Assembly: GCF_000143765.1 (NCBI RefSeq)
Contig: NZ_GL379770.1
Coordinates: 2,072,903-2,136,902 of the forward strand
Reading direction: 5' to 3'
Origin: Sphingobacterium spiritivorum ATCC 33861
Lineage (GTDB): Bacteria; Bacteroidota; Bacteroidia; Sphingobacteriales; Sphingobacteriaceae
DNA length: 64,000 nt
In this document: positions 10,400-18,609 of the stretch, one piece after another
Position numbering within the stretch: position 1 is the stretch's first letter
Layout: each line of letters opens with the position of its first letter
Made by a program: the position numbers and the translations under genes
The notes under the pieces: generated by a model
Seen by the model: only the letters and a program-made list of their open reading frames with translations
Database searches by the model: none
Told to the model about the DNA's origin: nothing

Positions 10400-10418
10400 G
10401 TTGATTTTAAAAATCAAC
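10400..10418. promoter_or_regulatory. Palindromic operator before the XRE gene
   Basis: GTTGATTTT-A-AAAATCAAC is a perfect 9+1+9 dyad that ends 7 bp before the ATG of the XRE regulator. Its position between promoter and start codon suits autoregulation by that protein. This is inferred from position and symmetry. Confidence 0.55.
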
Positions 10419-10425
10419 AATAATT

Positions 10426-10683
10426 ATGAAAGAAATTAAAGTAAATCGAATAAAAGATGTTCTTGAACAGAAAGGAGCTACTAATAACGATCTGGTCCGG
10501 CATCTGAATGTAAAGAAAGAAACGGTTTCGAGATGGGTTAACAACAAGCAACAGCCTACTGTAAATACCTTAAATGATATCGCTGAATACCTGCGCGTAG
10601 ATATCCGGGATCTGCTGTATCCCAGCAACTGGAAAGATAGCACTATCCCTCCTTTCGAAAAAGAGAAGAATAAAAAGAAATAA
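10426..10683 (+). CDS. XRE/Cro-type HTH regulator
   Basis: An 85-residue protein with a Cro/C1-type helix-turn-helix across residues about 8-62 (NDLVRHLNVKKETVSRWVNN is the recognition region). The Lys-rich tail has no extra domain. It is typical of small repressors linked to phage, toxin-antitoxin or restriction loci. A perfect 19-bp palindrome lies just before its ATG. Downstream are an ORF6N remnant and an SRA-HNH endonuclease gene, so control of the restriction gene is plausible. It could equally be a free-standing host regulator. Confidence 0.88.
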   Translation: MKEIKVNRIKDVLEQKGATNNDLVRHLNVKKETVSRWVNNKQQPTVNTLNDIAEYLRVDIRDLLYPSNWKDSTIPPFEKEKNKKK

Positions 10684-10792
10684 CAGAGTTTAATGATTTC
10701 TTAAGCTTCTGCTGTAATCATTGTGAGCATATAAAAGCAGCATTCTTTGCTAAACAGTATCTGCACAGTCTTAATCAAACAAAATAAAGGCT

Positions 10793-11095
10793 ATGAATAG
10801 AAAAGACAATATACAAAATGCACTTTCTGACAAAGTCCTTATTGACAAGATATACCTCATCAGAGGACAGAGAATCATACTGGATAGAGATTTAGCTCAA
10901 CTTTATAACGTAGAAACCAGAGTACTCAAACAAGCTGTCCGTAGAAATACAGACCGGTTTCCCGAAGATTTTATGTTTGAAATGTCTGATACAGAGTTAA
11001 AAGATTGGAGATCACAAAATGTGATCTCCAATCTTGATAAAAAAGGATTAAGGTATTCTCCGTTTTGCTTTATTGAAGGTTATTATTTTCTGTAA
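10793..11095 (+). pseudogene. Truncated ORF6N-domain protein
   Basis: A 100-residue product that matches the N-terminal ORF6N DNA-binding domain of phage-type antirepressor proteins: LIRGQRIILDRDLAQLYNVE, then RVLKQAVRRNTDRFPEDFMF, then the RSQNVIS region. Family members normally continue past an F-T-E-Q-G motif for a further 50-200 residues. Here the frame breaks after CFIEG and ends YYFL. It therefore looks like a gene whose 3' part was lost, perhaps when the adjacent endonuclease gene arrived. The shortened product might still bind DNA. Confidence 0.7.
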
Positions 11096-11149
11096 TAGTG
11101 GTGAGAAATTTTACGTTGGTAGAAGTTTTTCAATTAAATAATCAAAAAA

Positions 11150-12016
11150 ATGACAGCTTATATTTTTGGTAATCTTCCAAATATAGAGGAAGGAAATGAG
11201 TTTGAAAATAGACAGGAACTCAGAAAAGCAGGCATACATCTAGCATTGCAGAGTGGAATTGACGGCAACAGTAAAGTGGGCTCCCCATCCATTGTACTAA
11301 GTGGAGGATATGAAGATGACGAAGATTTTGGTGATATTATTATTTATACAGGTCATGGAGGTAATGATATAAAAACAAAAAAACAAATTTCTGATCAATC
11401 TTGGGATAGTCCAGGTAATAAGGCATTATTAATAAGTGAACTTCATGGGCTTCCTGTTCGTGTAACTAGAGGATATAAGCATAAATCCTCGCTTAGCCCA
11501 ATTAAGGGTTACAAATATGGTGGATTATATCAAGTAATTGAGCATTTTGAAAAGACTGGGAAAAATGGTTTCTTAATCTGTAAATATAAACTAGAAAAAA
11601 TAAGTAATTTAAACACACTTGCTAAGGAAGATCAAGATGAATACCATAAAGCTCCATCTCGCAAAGCAGTTAATATATTAAGAATCGTTAGAGATACTAA
11701 ACTTTCTATAGATATTAAGAACCTTTATGATTATTCTTGCCAAATATGTAATATCACAATTGCAGTTCATAATGTAAAATATGCTGAAGGAGCACATATA
11801 AAACCTCTTGGTACCCCTCATAACGGTCTAGATCTCCTTAACAATTTACTTTGTTTATGTCCAAATCACCATGTAATGTTAGATAAAGGAATGATAGCTA
11901 TAAATTCAGATTTAACTTTGTTAGGAATAAAAGGTAATATAAAATTACACAAAGATCATATTTTAGATGATACTAATTGTCAATATCATAAGGAGCATAT
12001 TTTTATAAATAAATAG
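11150..12016 (+). CDS. SRA(YDG)-HNH modification-dependent endonuclease
   Basis: A 288-residue protein with two domains. Residues about 1-150 form an SRA/YDG domain (FGNLPNIEEGNEFENRQEL, GIDGNSKVGSPSIVLSGGYEDDEDFGD in two parts, IYTGHGG, then YKYGGLYQVIEH), the base-flipping reader of modified cytosine. Residues about 195-265 form an HNH nuclease with CQIC, EGAHIKPL and LCLCPNHHVMLDKG, so the zinc-binding Cys pairs and catalytic His residues are present. The same architecture occurs in type IV enzymes that cut 5-methylcytosine DNA (TagI-like). No methyltransferase is adjacent, as expected for type IV. The gene is visibly more AT-rich than its flanks, which suggests transfer. Confidence 0.88.
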   Translation: MTAYIFGNLPNIEEGNEFENRQELRKAGIHLALQSGIDGNSKVGSPSIVLSGGYEDDEDFGDIIIYTGHGGNDIKTKKQISDQSWDSPGNKALLISELHGLPVRVTRGYKHKSSLSPIKGYKYGGLYQVIEHFEKTGKNGFLICKYKLEKISNLNTLAKEDQDEYHKAPSRKAVNILRIVRDTKLSIDIKNLYDYSCQICNITIAVHNVKYAEGAHIKPLGTPHNGLDLLNNLLCLCPNHHVMLDKGMIAINSDLTLLGIKGNIKLHKDHILDDTNCQYHKEHIFINK

Positions 12017-12024
12017 ATCTTTAT

Positions 12025-12038
12025 TTTACTCGAGTAAA
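12025..12038. other. Short perfect palindrome
   Basis: TTTACTCGAGTAAA is a 14-bp perfect dyad nine bases after the endonuclease stop codon. It has no loop or T-run, so it is a poor terminator. It may be a protein-binding site or chance. Confidence 0.3.
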
Positions 12039-12131
12039 GTACCTATTTTATTTACGGTATTAACATAGTCCAGTCTTTAGTAAAAAAATTACTAATATTA
12101 GTCATTAAATAAGAATCTCCTGATTACAGAT

Positions 12132-12869
12132 ATGAATGCCATTCAACAGTTACTAACGGATATCGGACACAGACCCTGGAATATGCCTGCTTCAAAATGG
12201 CAGTATTATCAGGAATGGAACGATGCCTTATTTCTGCACTTTGAGATTGATTATACGCATCTTCGTAAGTTAGTTCCGGCTCCTTTGCATATCGATAGTT
12301 TTGATGGAAAATATTACATCTCATTGGTTGCTTTTAAGATGCAGAATATACGACCCCGCAATCTGCCTGCAGTAAGGTTTATATCCGATTTTTATGAAAT
12401 AAATGTCCGTACCTATATTGATAATGACCAGAAAAAAGGGGTATACTTTATTCATATAGAAGCAGAAAAAGCACTTTCCGCATTTGTTGCCCGAACGCTG
12501 TCCGGACTTCCGTATGAAAAGTCGGGAATAGCACGCAAAACAGATCAGTATACCAACGATAACATAAAAAAGAATTTCAACCTGCATTCAGACTTCAGGA
12601 TTGTCGATAAGGTATCCGAAAAATCTCAACTGGATCTCTGGCTTACAGAACGATACTGTCTTTACCTGGAAAGAAAATCCCAATTATGGAGATATGATAT
12701 CCACCACAAAGAATGGGAAATTCACAATGTCCATATGAACAATCTGCTGGTTGACTATAAATTCGGGGATATAAAACTTTCCCCATCAAAAATGATTAAA
12801 GCACATTATTCTCCCGGGGTAAAAGTGATCTCCTGGAAAGCAGAAAAGCTTCAGTTTAAATCCGGATAG
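12132..12869 (+). CDS. DUF2071 (YqjF-like) family protein
   Basis: A 245-residue protein of the DUF2071/YqjF family. The hallmarks are HRPWNMPASKWQYYQEWND near the N-terminus, LVPAPLHIDSFDGKYYISLV, a basic RPRNLPAVRF segment and an FYEINVRTYI strand. YqjF-type proteins adopt an acetoacetate-decarboxylase-like fold, but their reaction is unknown. No signal peptide is present, so the protein is cytoplasmic. It is convergent with the next gene and only 9 bp away. Confidence 0.82.
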   Translation: MNAIQQLLTDIGHRPWNMPASKWQYYQEWNDALFLHFEIDYTHLRKLVPAPLHIDSFDGKYYISLVAFKMQNIRPRNLPAVRFISDFYEINVRTYIDNDQKKGVYFIHIEAEKALSAFVARTLSGLPYEKSGIARKTDQYTNDNIKKNFNLHSDFRIVDKVSEKSQLDLWLTERYCLYLERKSQLWRYDIHHKEWEIHNVHMNNLLVDYKFGDIKLSPSKMIKAHYSPGVKVISWKAEKLQFKSG

Positions 12870-12878
12870 GCTAGCTGC

Positions 12879-13394
12879 CTACAATGCCATAAGCAAAATA
12901 AAAAACAAGAAATATACAACTATAAGCCGTTCAGCCCATTTTTCACGATAGCGGTAGGCACAGCATGCATTCAGACACATGATCGTAAAATAAAAAATTA
13001 GGGTAAGGAACTGAATCAGCAGACCGGGCTTGGTAATACTGTAAAACACATCAATCCCTATATCTTTATTTTCATATCCCATATAAAGAATCTCATCCCC
13101 TTTATTTAATTTCCCGGTATCTCCTTTCAGAATATAAAATTCAACCGGAGCGTCACTTTGCACCAGCTCATCCTTAAAAAGTGTCAGTGTTCCCCTTCCC
13201 GGATGATAAAACATATTGTCGTATTGTGCCAACCGAAATTTATAATATGGAATGCGTGTACGGGTCTTGATAAGTTCGGTAACAATACCGGTCACCGGAA
13301 CTAAATTATTGTAACGATAAAGAGCTGTCAGAGGTATATACAATATCCCTATCACAGAAAGCATAATAGTCCATGACTTCAGGCTATTCTTCAT
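12879..13394 (-). CDS. Small membrane protein
   Basis: A 171-residue protein with about three membrane segments: residues 7-25, about 125-145 and about 152-170. A roughly 90-residue extracytoplasmic loop separates the first two and resembles the DUF3592 layout, though I would not assign that family firmly. Its ATG abuts the stop of the upstream WG-repeat gene at 13394, so translation is probably coupled. It is the distal gene of a leftward cluster of secreted proteins. Confidence 0.72.
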   Translation of the reverse strand: MKNSLKSWTIMLSVIGILYIPLTALYRYNNLVPVTGIVTELIKTRTRIPYYKFRLAQYDNMFYHPGRGTLTLFKDELVQSDAPVEFYILKGDTGKLNKGDEILYMGYENKDIGIDVFYSITKPGLLIQFLTLIFYFTIMCLNACCAYRYREKWAERLIVVYFLFFILLMAL

Positions 13395-14263
13395 CAGTTT
13401 GAAGATTTATAAGACTCTTCGATCTTTTCTTTACGAATCAATTTACCGCCAAAGCTAAAGTAATAGTAGTTATCATCTTTTCTAAACTGCAGCTCATTCT
13501 CTGTCTTATAGACATCGGTATACATTGCAGGTATAAGCACTTTTTTACGATAATCCATTAGTCCGTAATGCTCCCCTTCCTTAAAAACAAATGATACAGG
13601 AGTGAGGTAGGAAACATAAATATCTGAAGGTTGAAGAATATATTTCCCCGTCGGGTCGATTACAGCAGTTTTATGAGCTATCTCGGCCATAGCTAACAGA
13701 CTTCCGTCACTACCCTTTTCAAAAGGATAAATTCTATCAAATTCAAATGCGACCTTCACATTATTATGAATATCGATAATACCGGCTTTGTTATTCCGCT
13801 CAGCAACAATCAGATTCGCATCGATCGGATCTAAAGAAGTATATATTAAAGGCACTGTTATTTTATTCTCTTCGTCTACGACCCCATATGTATTATTCTT
13901 TCCGACAGTAATGACGCCATTGTTGACGGATACAAAACTGTAATTATTATCCAACGGAATGATAACTTTGCCCTTGCTGTTGAGTAACCCGTATTTTTCA
14001 GTATTGGGAATATGTTCTTCCTTCCTCCGTCCGTCCGGATAATGATCGTGCTCCGCTCTTGATACGATATAGTATTTGTCTTCGATAAGATAAGTTGCCG
14101 TACAAAATTGAGGAGGGACGACTTCTGTACCATCCTCGAGATAATAACCGATATAACCCTGTTTTCTGTCATTCACAGGCACTAATACAGGATCCGTCTG
14201 TGCATTTACATACACTTGCAAGAATACCGTTATCAGAATAAGCAGTGTTCGTATAGATCTCAT
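13394..14263 (-). CDS. Secreted WG-repeat protein
   Basis: A 289-residue protein with a signal peptide (cleavage near VNAQTD, residue 21) followed by about five WG (KWG) repeats. These include KYGLLNSKGKVIIPLDNNY, TYGVVDEENKITVPLIYTS and HYGLMDYRKKVLIPAMYTDV. The repeats form a beta-propeller-like binding surface in exported or surface proteins. It lies 12 bp after the LRR gene, overlaps the membrane-protein gene by one base, and is probably co-transcribed with both. Confidence 0.85.
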   Translation of the reverse strand: MRSIRTLLILITVFLQVYVNAQTDPVLVPVNDRKQGYIGYYLEDGTEVVPPQFCTATYLIEDKYYIVSRAEHDHYPDGRRKEEHIPNTEKYGLLNSKGKVIIPLDNNYSFVSVNNGVITVGKNNTYGVVDEENKITVPLIYTSLDPIDANLIVAERNNKAGIIDIHNNVKVAFEFDRIYPFEKGSDGSLLAMAEIAHKTAVIDPTGKYILQPSDIYVSYLTPVSFVFKEGEHYGLMDYRKKVLIPAMYTDVYKTENELQFRKDDNYYYFSFGGKLIRKEKIEESYKSSN

Positions 14264-14275
14264 GATTAAAGTAGT

Positions 14276-15220
14276 TTAGTAATATACATCTATAGTAGAT
14301 AACAAGGTTTGTATTTTTTCCTGCTGCACTTTATCCAGTCCCAGGTCATGCAGATAGAGTAAGCCTCTCCACTTCATATTGTGTAGCGAATTGATAAAGG
14401 TTTTAGGATCTACCGGATTATTTCCGAAATCTACAATTACTAATCCCTTCATTGCTTTTAGTTGATCAGGAAATGTCTTAAATGCATTGCCAGACAACGA
14501 TAATTCTTCAAGTTTCAACAGCTTTGTTATAGAGGCAGGCAAAGTAGAAATATTGGTATATCGTATACTCAGATCGGTCAGTTCCGGGAGTTTGGCAAAC
14601 TGATCCGGTATCGAATTTATCTTCTTAGGTGTTTTTACCTGAGTTCCGATCTGCGGATGGCCCGTTACATATAGTTTTGTCAAAGTTGACAGGGAAAATA
14701 TTTCTTCAGGAAATTCTTCAAATCCTGTTCCATAGAGAGATAATAGCTGCAGTTTAGATAATTGTGCTATAGATTGAGGCAGCGCTTTTAAATGCTCATT
14801 ATAATCACACCTCAATATTTCCAGAGCGGTCAACTGACCAATACCTTCGGGAATGATGTCCAGATTATTTCTGGAAAGATCCAGGACACGTAATTTTTTG
14901 CCCGGAGATGATATTTCCGGCAGCCCTGTAAGATTGGAATGCAGAACAAGCTCCTCTAAATGCGGTGTATGATTAAATATCTTGTCAAGAATATCACTGT
15001 CCAATGCCGGACTTTGTTTATTTAACGCAGTAATCTCTATACATTTGATTTTATCGAGATCAAATGTATTTATTTCTGCTGCCTTATTAAGGAAAAGTAC
15101 CGAATCGTTTGTGAGCTTTAATTTCAGTTCATTGAAGATAGCAGGACTCATCATTATCTCCTGCCCCATAGAAAAGGCCGGCAATAAACATATCAGGATC
15201 AGATTAAATAACTGTTTCAT
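14276..15220 (-). CDS. Secreted leucine-rich-repeat protein
   Basis: A 314-residue protein with a signal peptide (MKQLFNLILICLLPAFSMG) followed by about eight leucine-rich repeats, for example LRVLDLSRNNLDIIPEGIGQ and LEILRCDYNEHLKALPQSIA. The consensus L-x2-L-x-L-x2-N-x-L-x2-IP-x2-I matches the bacterial LRR type used for protein binding outside the cell. It lies between two other secreted-protein genes with 2-12 bp gaps. Its partner is unknown. Confidence 0.87.
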   Translation of the reverse strand: MKQLFNLILICLLPAFSMGQEIMMSPAIFNELKLKLTNDSVLFLNKAAEINTFDLDKIKCIEITALNKQSPALDSDILDKIFNHTPHLEELVLHSNLTGLPEISSPGKKLRVLDLSRNNLDIIPEGIGQLTALEILRCDYNEHLKALPQSIAQLSKLQLLSLYGTGFEEFPEEIFSLSTLTKLYVTGHPQIGTQVKTPKKINSIPDQFAKLPELTDLSIRYTNISTLPASITKLLKLEELSLSGNAFKTFPDQLKAMKGLVIVDFGNNPVDPKTFINSLHNMKWRGLLYLHDLGLDKVQQEKIQTLLSTIDVYY

Positions 15221-15222
15221 AA

Positions 15223-16293
15223 TTATTGATTTGGGGGCATAGGAACAGGAACCGTTGTTGCTGGGATAGCTTCGTCATTAGCGGAATCAACTTTTTTAAG
15301 TCCTTTGTATTTATAAGATTTATCCGGTTCTTCACATGTGGTATAAAATATACTTTCTGAAGCAATAGTCTGCTGTTTGTAATCAAATGGTTCTCGTCTG
15401 TTCGGTTGGAGCTTGTTGTACTTACGCAGAGAGCGGTCATCACTATACTCATTCTGTTTGAAGTATTCTTCATTTTCCAGATAGTCCTTACTGATATATT
15501 GATTGGTATTAATATCGTAGTTATAGACATTGGAATCAGGAGCCGGAAAACTGTTGTAATGACTGTTGGCAAATACAGCATCACTCTTATTTTTATTTTC
15601 GAAATATTGGTCTTTCCACTTTACTATCTCCGGCCATTCCTTATCCTCTTTGATATTAAGCCTGCACGGATATCCTTGTCTATCCAGGTAGCCATCTTTC
15701 TTTAAACACAATTCTCCGTCTTGCCCGGATATTACAGCTGCAAAATCCTGATACACAGATTGAGGTTTATTGTATACAAAAATAAAATCGTTGTAATTGG
15801 GATCTATTATATACAACCAGGAAGTATTGGGATTTTGTAGATCTTCCTCCTCCTCAGAGGCATACTGCGAAAGGCTAAGCTGCCGGAAACGCAACGGACC
15901 ATTGTATACAAACGGAGCATCAAAACAATTGGCATCTTCATTAAAAACCCGTCGTATGCTATCTTTATCAAATCGTGCAAAAGTAGCTCCGTTTTCAAAA
16001 CCTGTAAAATTAATGCGAACACTGTCACCTATACTTTTATTTTCATAGGCATAAACCTGAAACAATTCGGGCTTATCCGGACAAAACAGCAGATAATCTT
16101 TCTCAAAACGATAAGAGCCAAATACAGCAGTTGCATAGCCATACAACAGAAAATGTCCATCTTCAAAGAGACAAATGCCATCATTACCGCCATATCGTCC
16201 TTCATATTTTTTATATCTGGGATCGTTTGGATGCTGTGCCGACAATTGTACTGCAGATAGTACCATAAGTATGATTATAATATATTTTTTCAT
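15223..16293 (-). CDS. Hypothetical secreted protein
   Basis: A 356-residue protein with a signal peptide (MKKYIIIILMVLSAVQLSAQ). The mature N-terminal half reads like a small beta domain (GNDGICLFEDGHFLLYGYAT). The C-terminal 120 residues are rich in Asn, Asp, Tyr and Lys and look disordered, ending PVPMPPNQ. I do not recognise the family. It is the first of four closely packed leftward genes with the LRR, WG and membrane proteins. That grouping suggests a shared envelope role. Confidence 0.75.
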   Translation of the reverse strand: MKKYIIIILMVLSAVQLSAQHPNDPRYKKYEGRYGGNDGICLFEDGHFLLYGYATAVFGSYRFEKDYLLFCPDKPELFQVYAYENKSIGDSVRINFTGFENGATFARFDKDSIRRVFNEDANCFDAPFVYNGPLRFRQLSLSQYASEEEEDLQNPNTSWLYIIDPNYNDFIFVYNKPQSVYQDFAAVISGQDGELCLKKDGYLDRQGYPCRLNIKEDKEWPEIVKWKDQYFENKNKSDAVFANSHYNSFPAPDSNVYNYDINTNQYISKDYLENEEYFKQNEYSDDRSLRKYNKLQPNRREPFDYKQQTIASESIFYTTCEEPDKSYKYKGLKKVDSANDEAIPATTVPVPMPPNQ

Positions 16294-16317
16294 AAGACTT
16301 AAAACTGCATCGGCTGT

Positions 16318-17736
16318 TTATTTTACGGTTTTGATTCCCGTAGCAACTATATCTCCATATTCTGACATCTGTAATTTGATATTTCCGTTGTCCAAGACTG
16401 TAAATTTTAATGCACTATCCATGCCTCCTTGTCTTATTCCCTGAAACTCATTTGCCGAAACAGGAAAAAAGCGCAGATCCAGTCTGGATCTGGAAGTATT
16501 ATAGATCAGATGACCGTCTGCATACGTTATCCTGTAATCTTCATCCGGATCTCTGCTATCGGTATACCGGCCTACATATTTTTTTATATCGGCTTCAGAA
16601 AGTTGTACTTTCTTCTTGAATTCTGTTTTCAGAGGCTGATTCTCCAGTATCTGCGTGATATTATTAAAAGGATAGGCTCCCAGTTTAAAATTTTCTAACA
16701 CAATAATCATTCTGTCTTTGACTACATCCCTGTAAAGAAGTGCGACATACCCTCCCCAACTTCCTACATTACCGTAGGTAAATTTATTCTCTCCCTTTGT
16801 CAGATCAAAGCCAAGGCCATAGGGAATGTTTTTACCATAGGCATTCTGTGTGACCTCAGTCATCTCCTCAAATTCCTGTTTAGTAAGCAGTGTATTGGAC
16901 TCTAGCGCCTTAAACCAGCTGTAGATATCTTTTACATTCGAACTGATCTTACCCGCACCTACAACACCATCCAGAAAATAGATCTTTTTATCATTGTAGG
17001 ATGTATCTTCAGGTACTACCTTACGAAAGGAGTTATGCGCCCATACATAACCGGTAGCATAATTTTTTATGTCACGCGGATTCAATCTGCTGTTATACAC
17101 GAATGTGCTGTTCATCTTCAAGGGCTTAAAAATATGATCAGCCATAAAGTCTGCATACTTCTTACCGGATACACGTTCAATAATACTGGCAAGCAGTGCA
17201 TAGCTGGTATTGTTGTAACGATAAAAATTCTTTGGTTTAAATTGCAAAGAATCTTTTCGCTCAGCATAAAACCGGATCACATCATCGTTGGTAGCAATTC
17301 GGGATGCATCCCATTGCTTCGGCATATCGATAATAAATTCGGGCAGACCACTCGTATGACGAAGCAGATCATAAATGGTAACTTTATTCCAGAATCCGAG
17401 TTCAGGCAGATACTTCTCTATTGAATCTTCATAACGCAATTTTCCCTGTCTTTTGAGCAACACAATAGCCGCTGCCGTAAACTGTTTGGAAGCAGACCCC
17501 AATTCAAAAATTGTCTCCGGATTATTATATGTTTTGGTCGCTTCATCACGATAGCCGTAGCCCTTCTCAAAGAGAATATTTCCTTTATCAGCTATAAGTA
17601 CAGTTCCGTTAAACTGATTCTGCTCGTTCAGCATAGAAAATATGCTGTCGAGTTGTTTGATCTGTCTTTGTTGCTGCTGCGCAAAACAGGTATGGATTAG
17701 TACGCACAGTACGAGTATAATATTGATTTTTTTCAT
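16318..17736 (-). CDS. Secreted beta-lactamase-family serine hydrolase
   Basis: A 472-residue protein with a signal peptide (cleavage near CFAQQQ) and a class C beta-lactamase/DD-peptidase fold. The catalytic SxxK is SASK in FELGSASKQFTAAAIV (about residue 83), the YxN motif is YNN (about residue 170), and the KTG-equivalent strand is near GNVGSWGGY. The C-terminal 100 residues are an extra beta domain often found in this family. Members act as D-aminopeptidases, esterases or penicillin-binding proteins, and the substrate cannot be told from sequence. The gene lies 24 bp upstream of the secreted-protein cluster. Confidence 0.88.
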   Translation of the reverse strand: MKKINIILVLCVLIHTCFAQQQQRQIKQLDSIFSMLNEQNQFNGTVLIADKGNILFEKGYGYRDEATKTYNNPETIFELGSASKQFTAAAIVLLKRQGKLRYEDSIEKYLPELGFWNKVTIYDLLRHTSGLPEFIIDMPKQWDASRIATNDDVIRFYAERKDSLQFKPKNFYRYNNTSYALLASIIERVSGKKYADFMADHIFKPLKMNSTFVYNSRLNPRDIKNYATGYVWAHNSFRKVVPEDTSYNDKKIYFLDGVVGAGKISSNVKDIYSWFKALESNTLLTKQEFEEMTEVTQNAYGKNIPYGLGFDLTKGENKFTYGNVGSWGGYVALLYRDVVKDRMIIVLENFKLGAYPFNNITQILENQPLKTEFKKKVQLSEADIKKYVGRYTDSRDPDEDYRITYADGHLIYNTSRSRLDLRFFPVSANEFQGIRQGGMDSALKFTVLDNGNIKLQMSEYGDIVATGIKTVK

Positions 17737-17767
17737 GTATAGGTTGACGAATACTATTTATTCGTTT

Positions 17768-18406
17768 CTATTTTTCAACAACAATAGTGCCTGCAATCAG
17801 ATCGTGAGCAGCTTTTCGTTTATCATTGAATAATAGTATAATCGGAAGAAATGGAATGCATTTGACTACACTCCTTACAAAATACTGAAATACAGACAGC
17901 TTGCGGTCTTGTCTATCGGAAACAACTATAACTGATAGTGCCTTCTTGCCAACAGTACCCTTAAAAAGTAATTCCATCATGAAGAAATAGAGTATCCATA
18001 ACGGGAAGAATAACAAGTAAAATTTGTTATCAAAATAGTCCGGCAAATGTTTGGCGAGAAAAGCCAAAGGAAAATTGAGTAAAGTTAATACTATCATATC
18101 TATAAGATAACTTCCTAAGCGCTTCCCTACAGATGCAAGAGGAGCTTCCAGACTGTCTATCACTGTCGTTGAAGAAGTATATTCAGAAGCAGATAATACA
18201 GTAGATGGAATATAGGCGGTCTTACAGAAGGAGCATTCCAGAGTATCTCCTAATTTTCCGAGTGGGATAACCGGAATAAAGAATAAGGAAAAAAACTTCT
18301 GATTTTGCTTCAACTGATATGGGCGATGTGCATTGCATCGTACACATTCAAATTCTCCGGTTTTGACTGTTTTACCGACGGATTTTGTACCAAAAATGAC
18401 AAGCAT
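17768..18406 (-). CDS. RDD-family membrane protein with zinc ribbon
   Basis: A 212-residue protein. Residues about 18-65 form a zinc-ribbon-like segment with paired Cys (ECVRCNAH and ECSFCKTAY). Residues about 95-210 form an RDD domain with its diagnostic R and D positions (VGKRLGSYLIDMIVL) and later GTVGKKALSVIVV and AAHDLIAG. About three membrane segments are expected. RDD proteins include putative ion or small-solute transporters, and the ribbon suggests a redox or metal-sensing role. It is not clearly in an operon. Confidence 0.82.
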   Translation of the reverse strand: MLVIFGTKSVGKTVKTGEFECVRCNAHRPYQLKQNQKFFSLFFIPVIPLGKLGDTLECSFCKTAYIPSTVLSASEYTSSTTVIDSLEAPLASVGKRLGSYLIDMIVLTLLNFPLAFLAKHLPDYFDNKFYLLFFPLWILYFFMMELLFKGTVGKKALSVIVVSDRQDRKLSVFQYFVRSVVKCIPFLPIILLFNDKRKAAHDLIAGTIVVEK

Positions 18407-18609
18407 AAGATTTGTATTAAATATGAATAAACAAAATGTAAACTCCTTATTTTAAAGCACTAAAAAGAAATCCACACCATAATAATACTCAAATAAACAA
18501 TATTTTTTTCATCTGCTGCCGATACATTTTATATTCGCATCAGATGAACCGATATTCGCTATTTATTCTATCATAAATGTCAGACAGACTTTGTTTAAAG
18601 TTATCAGCC

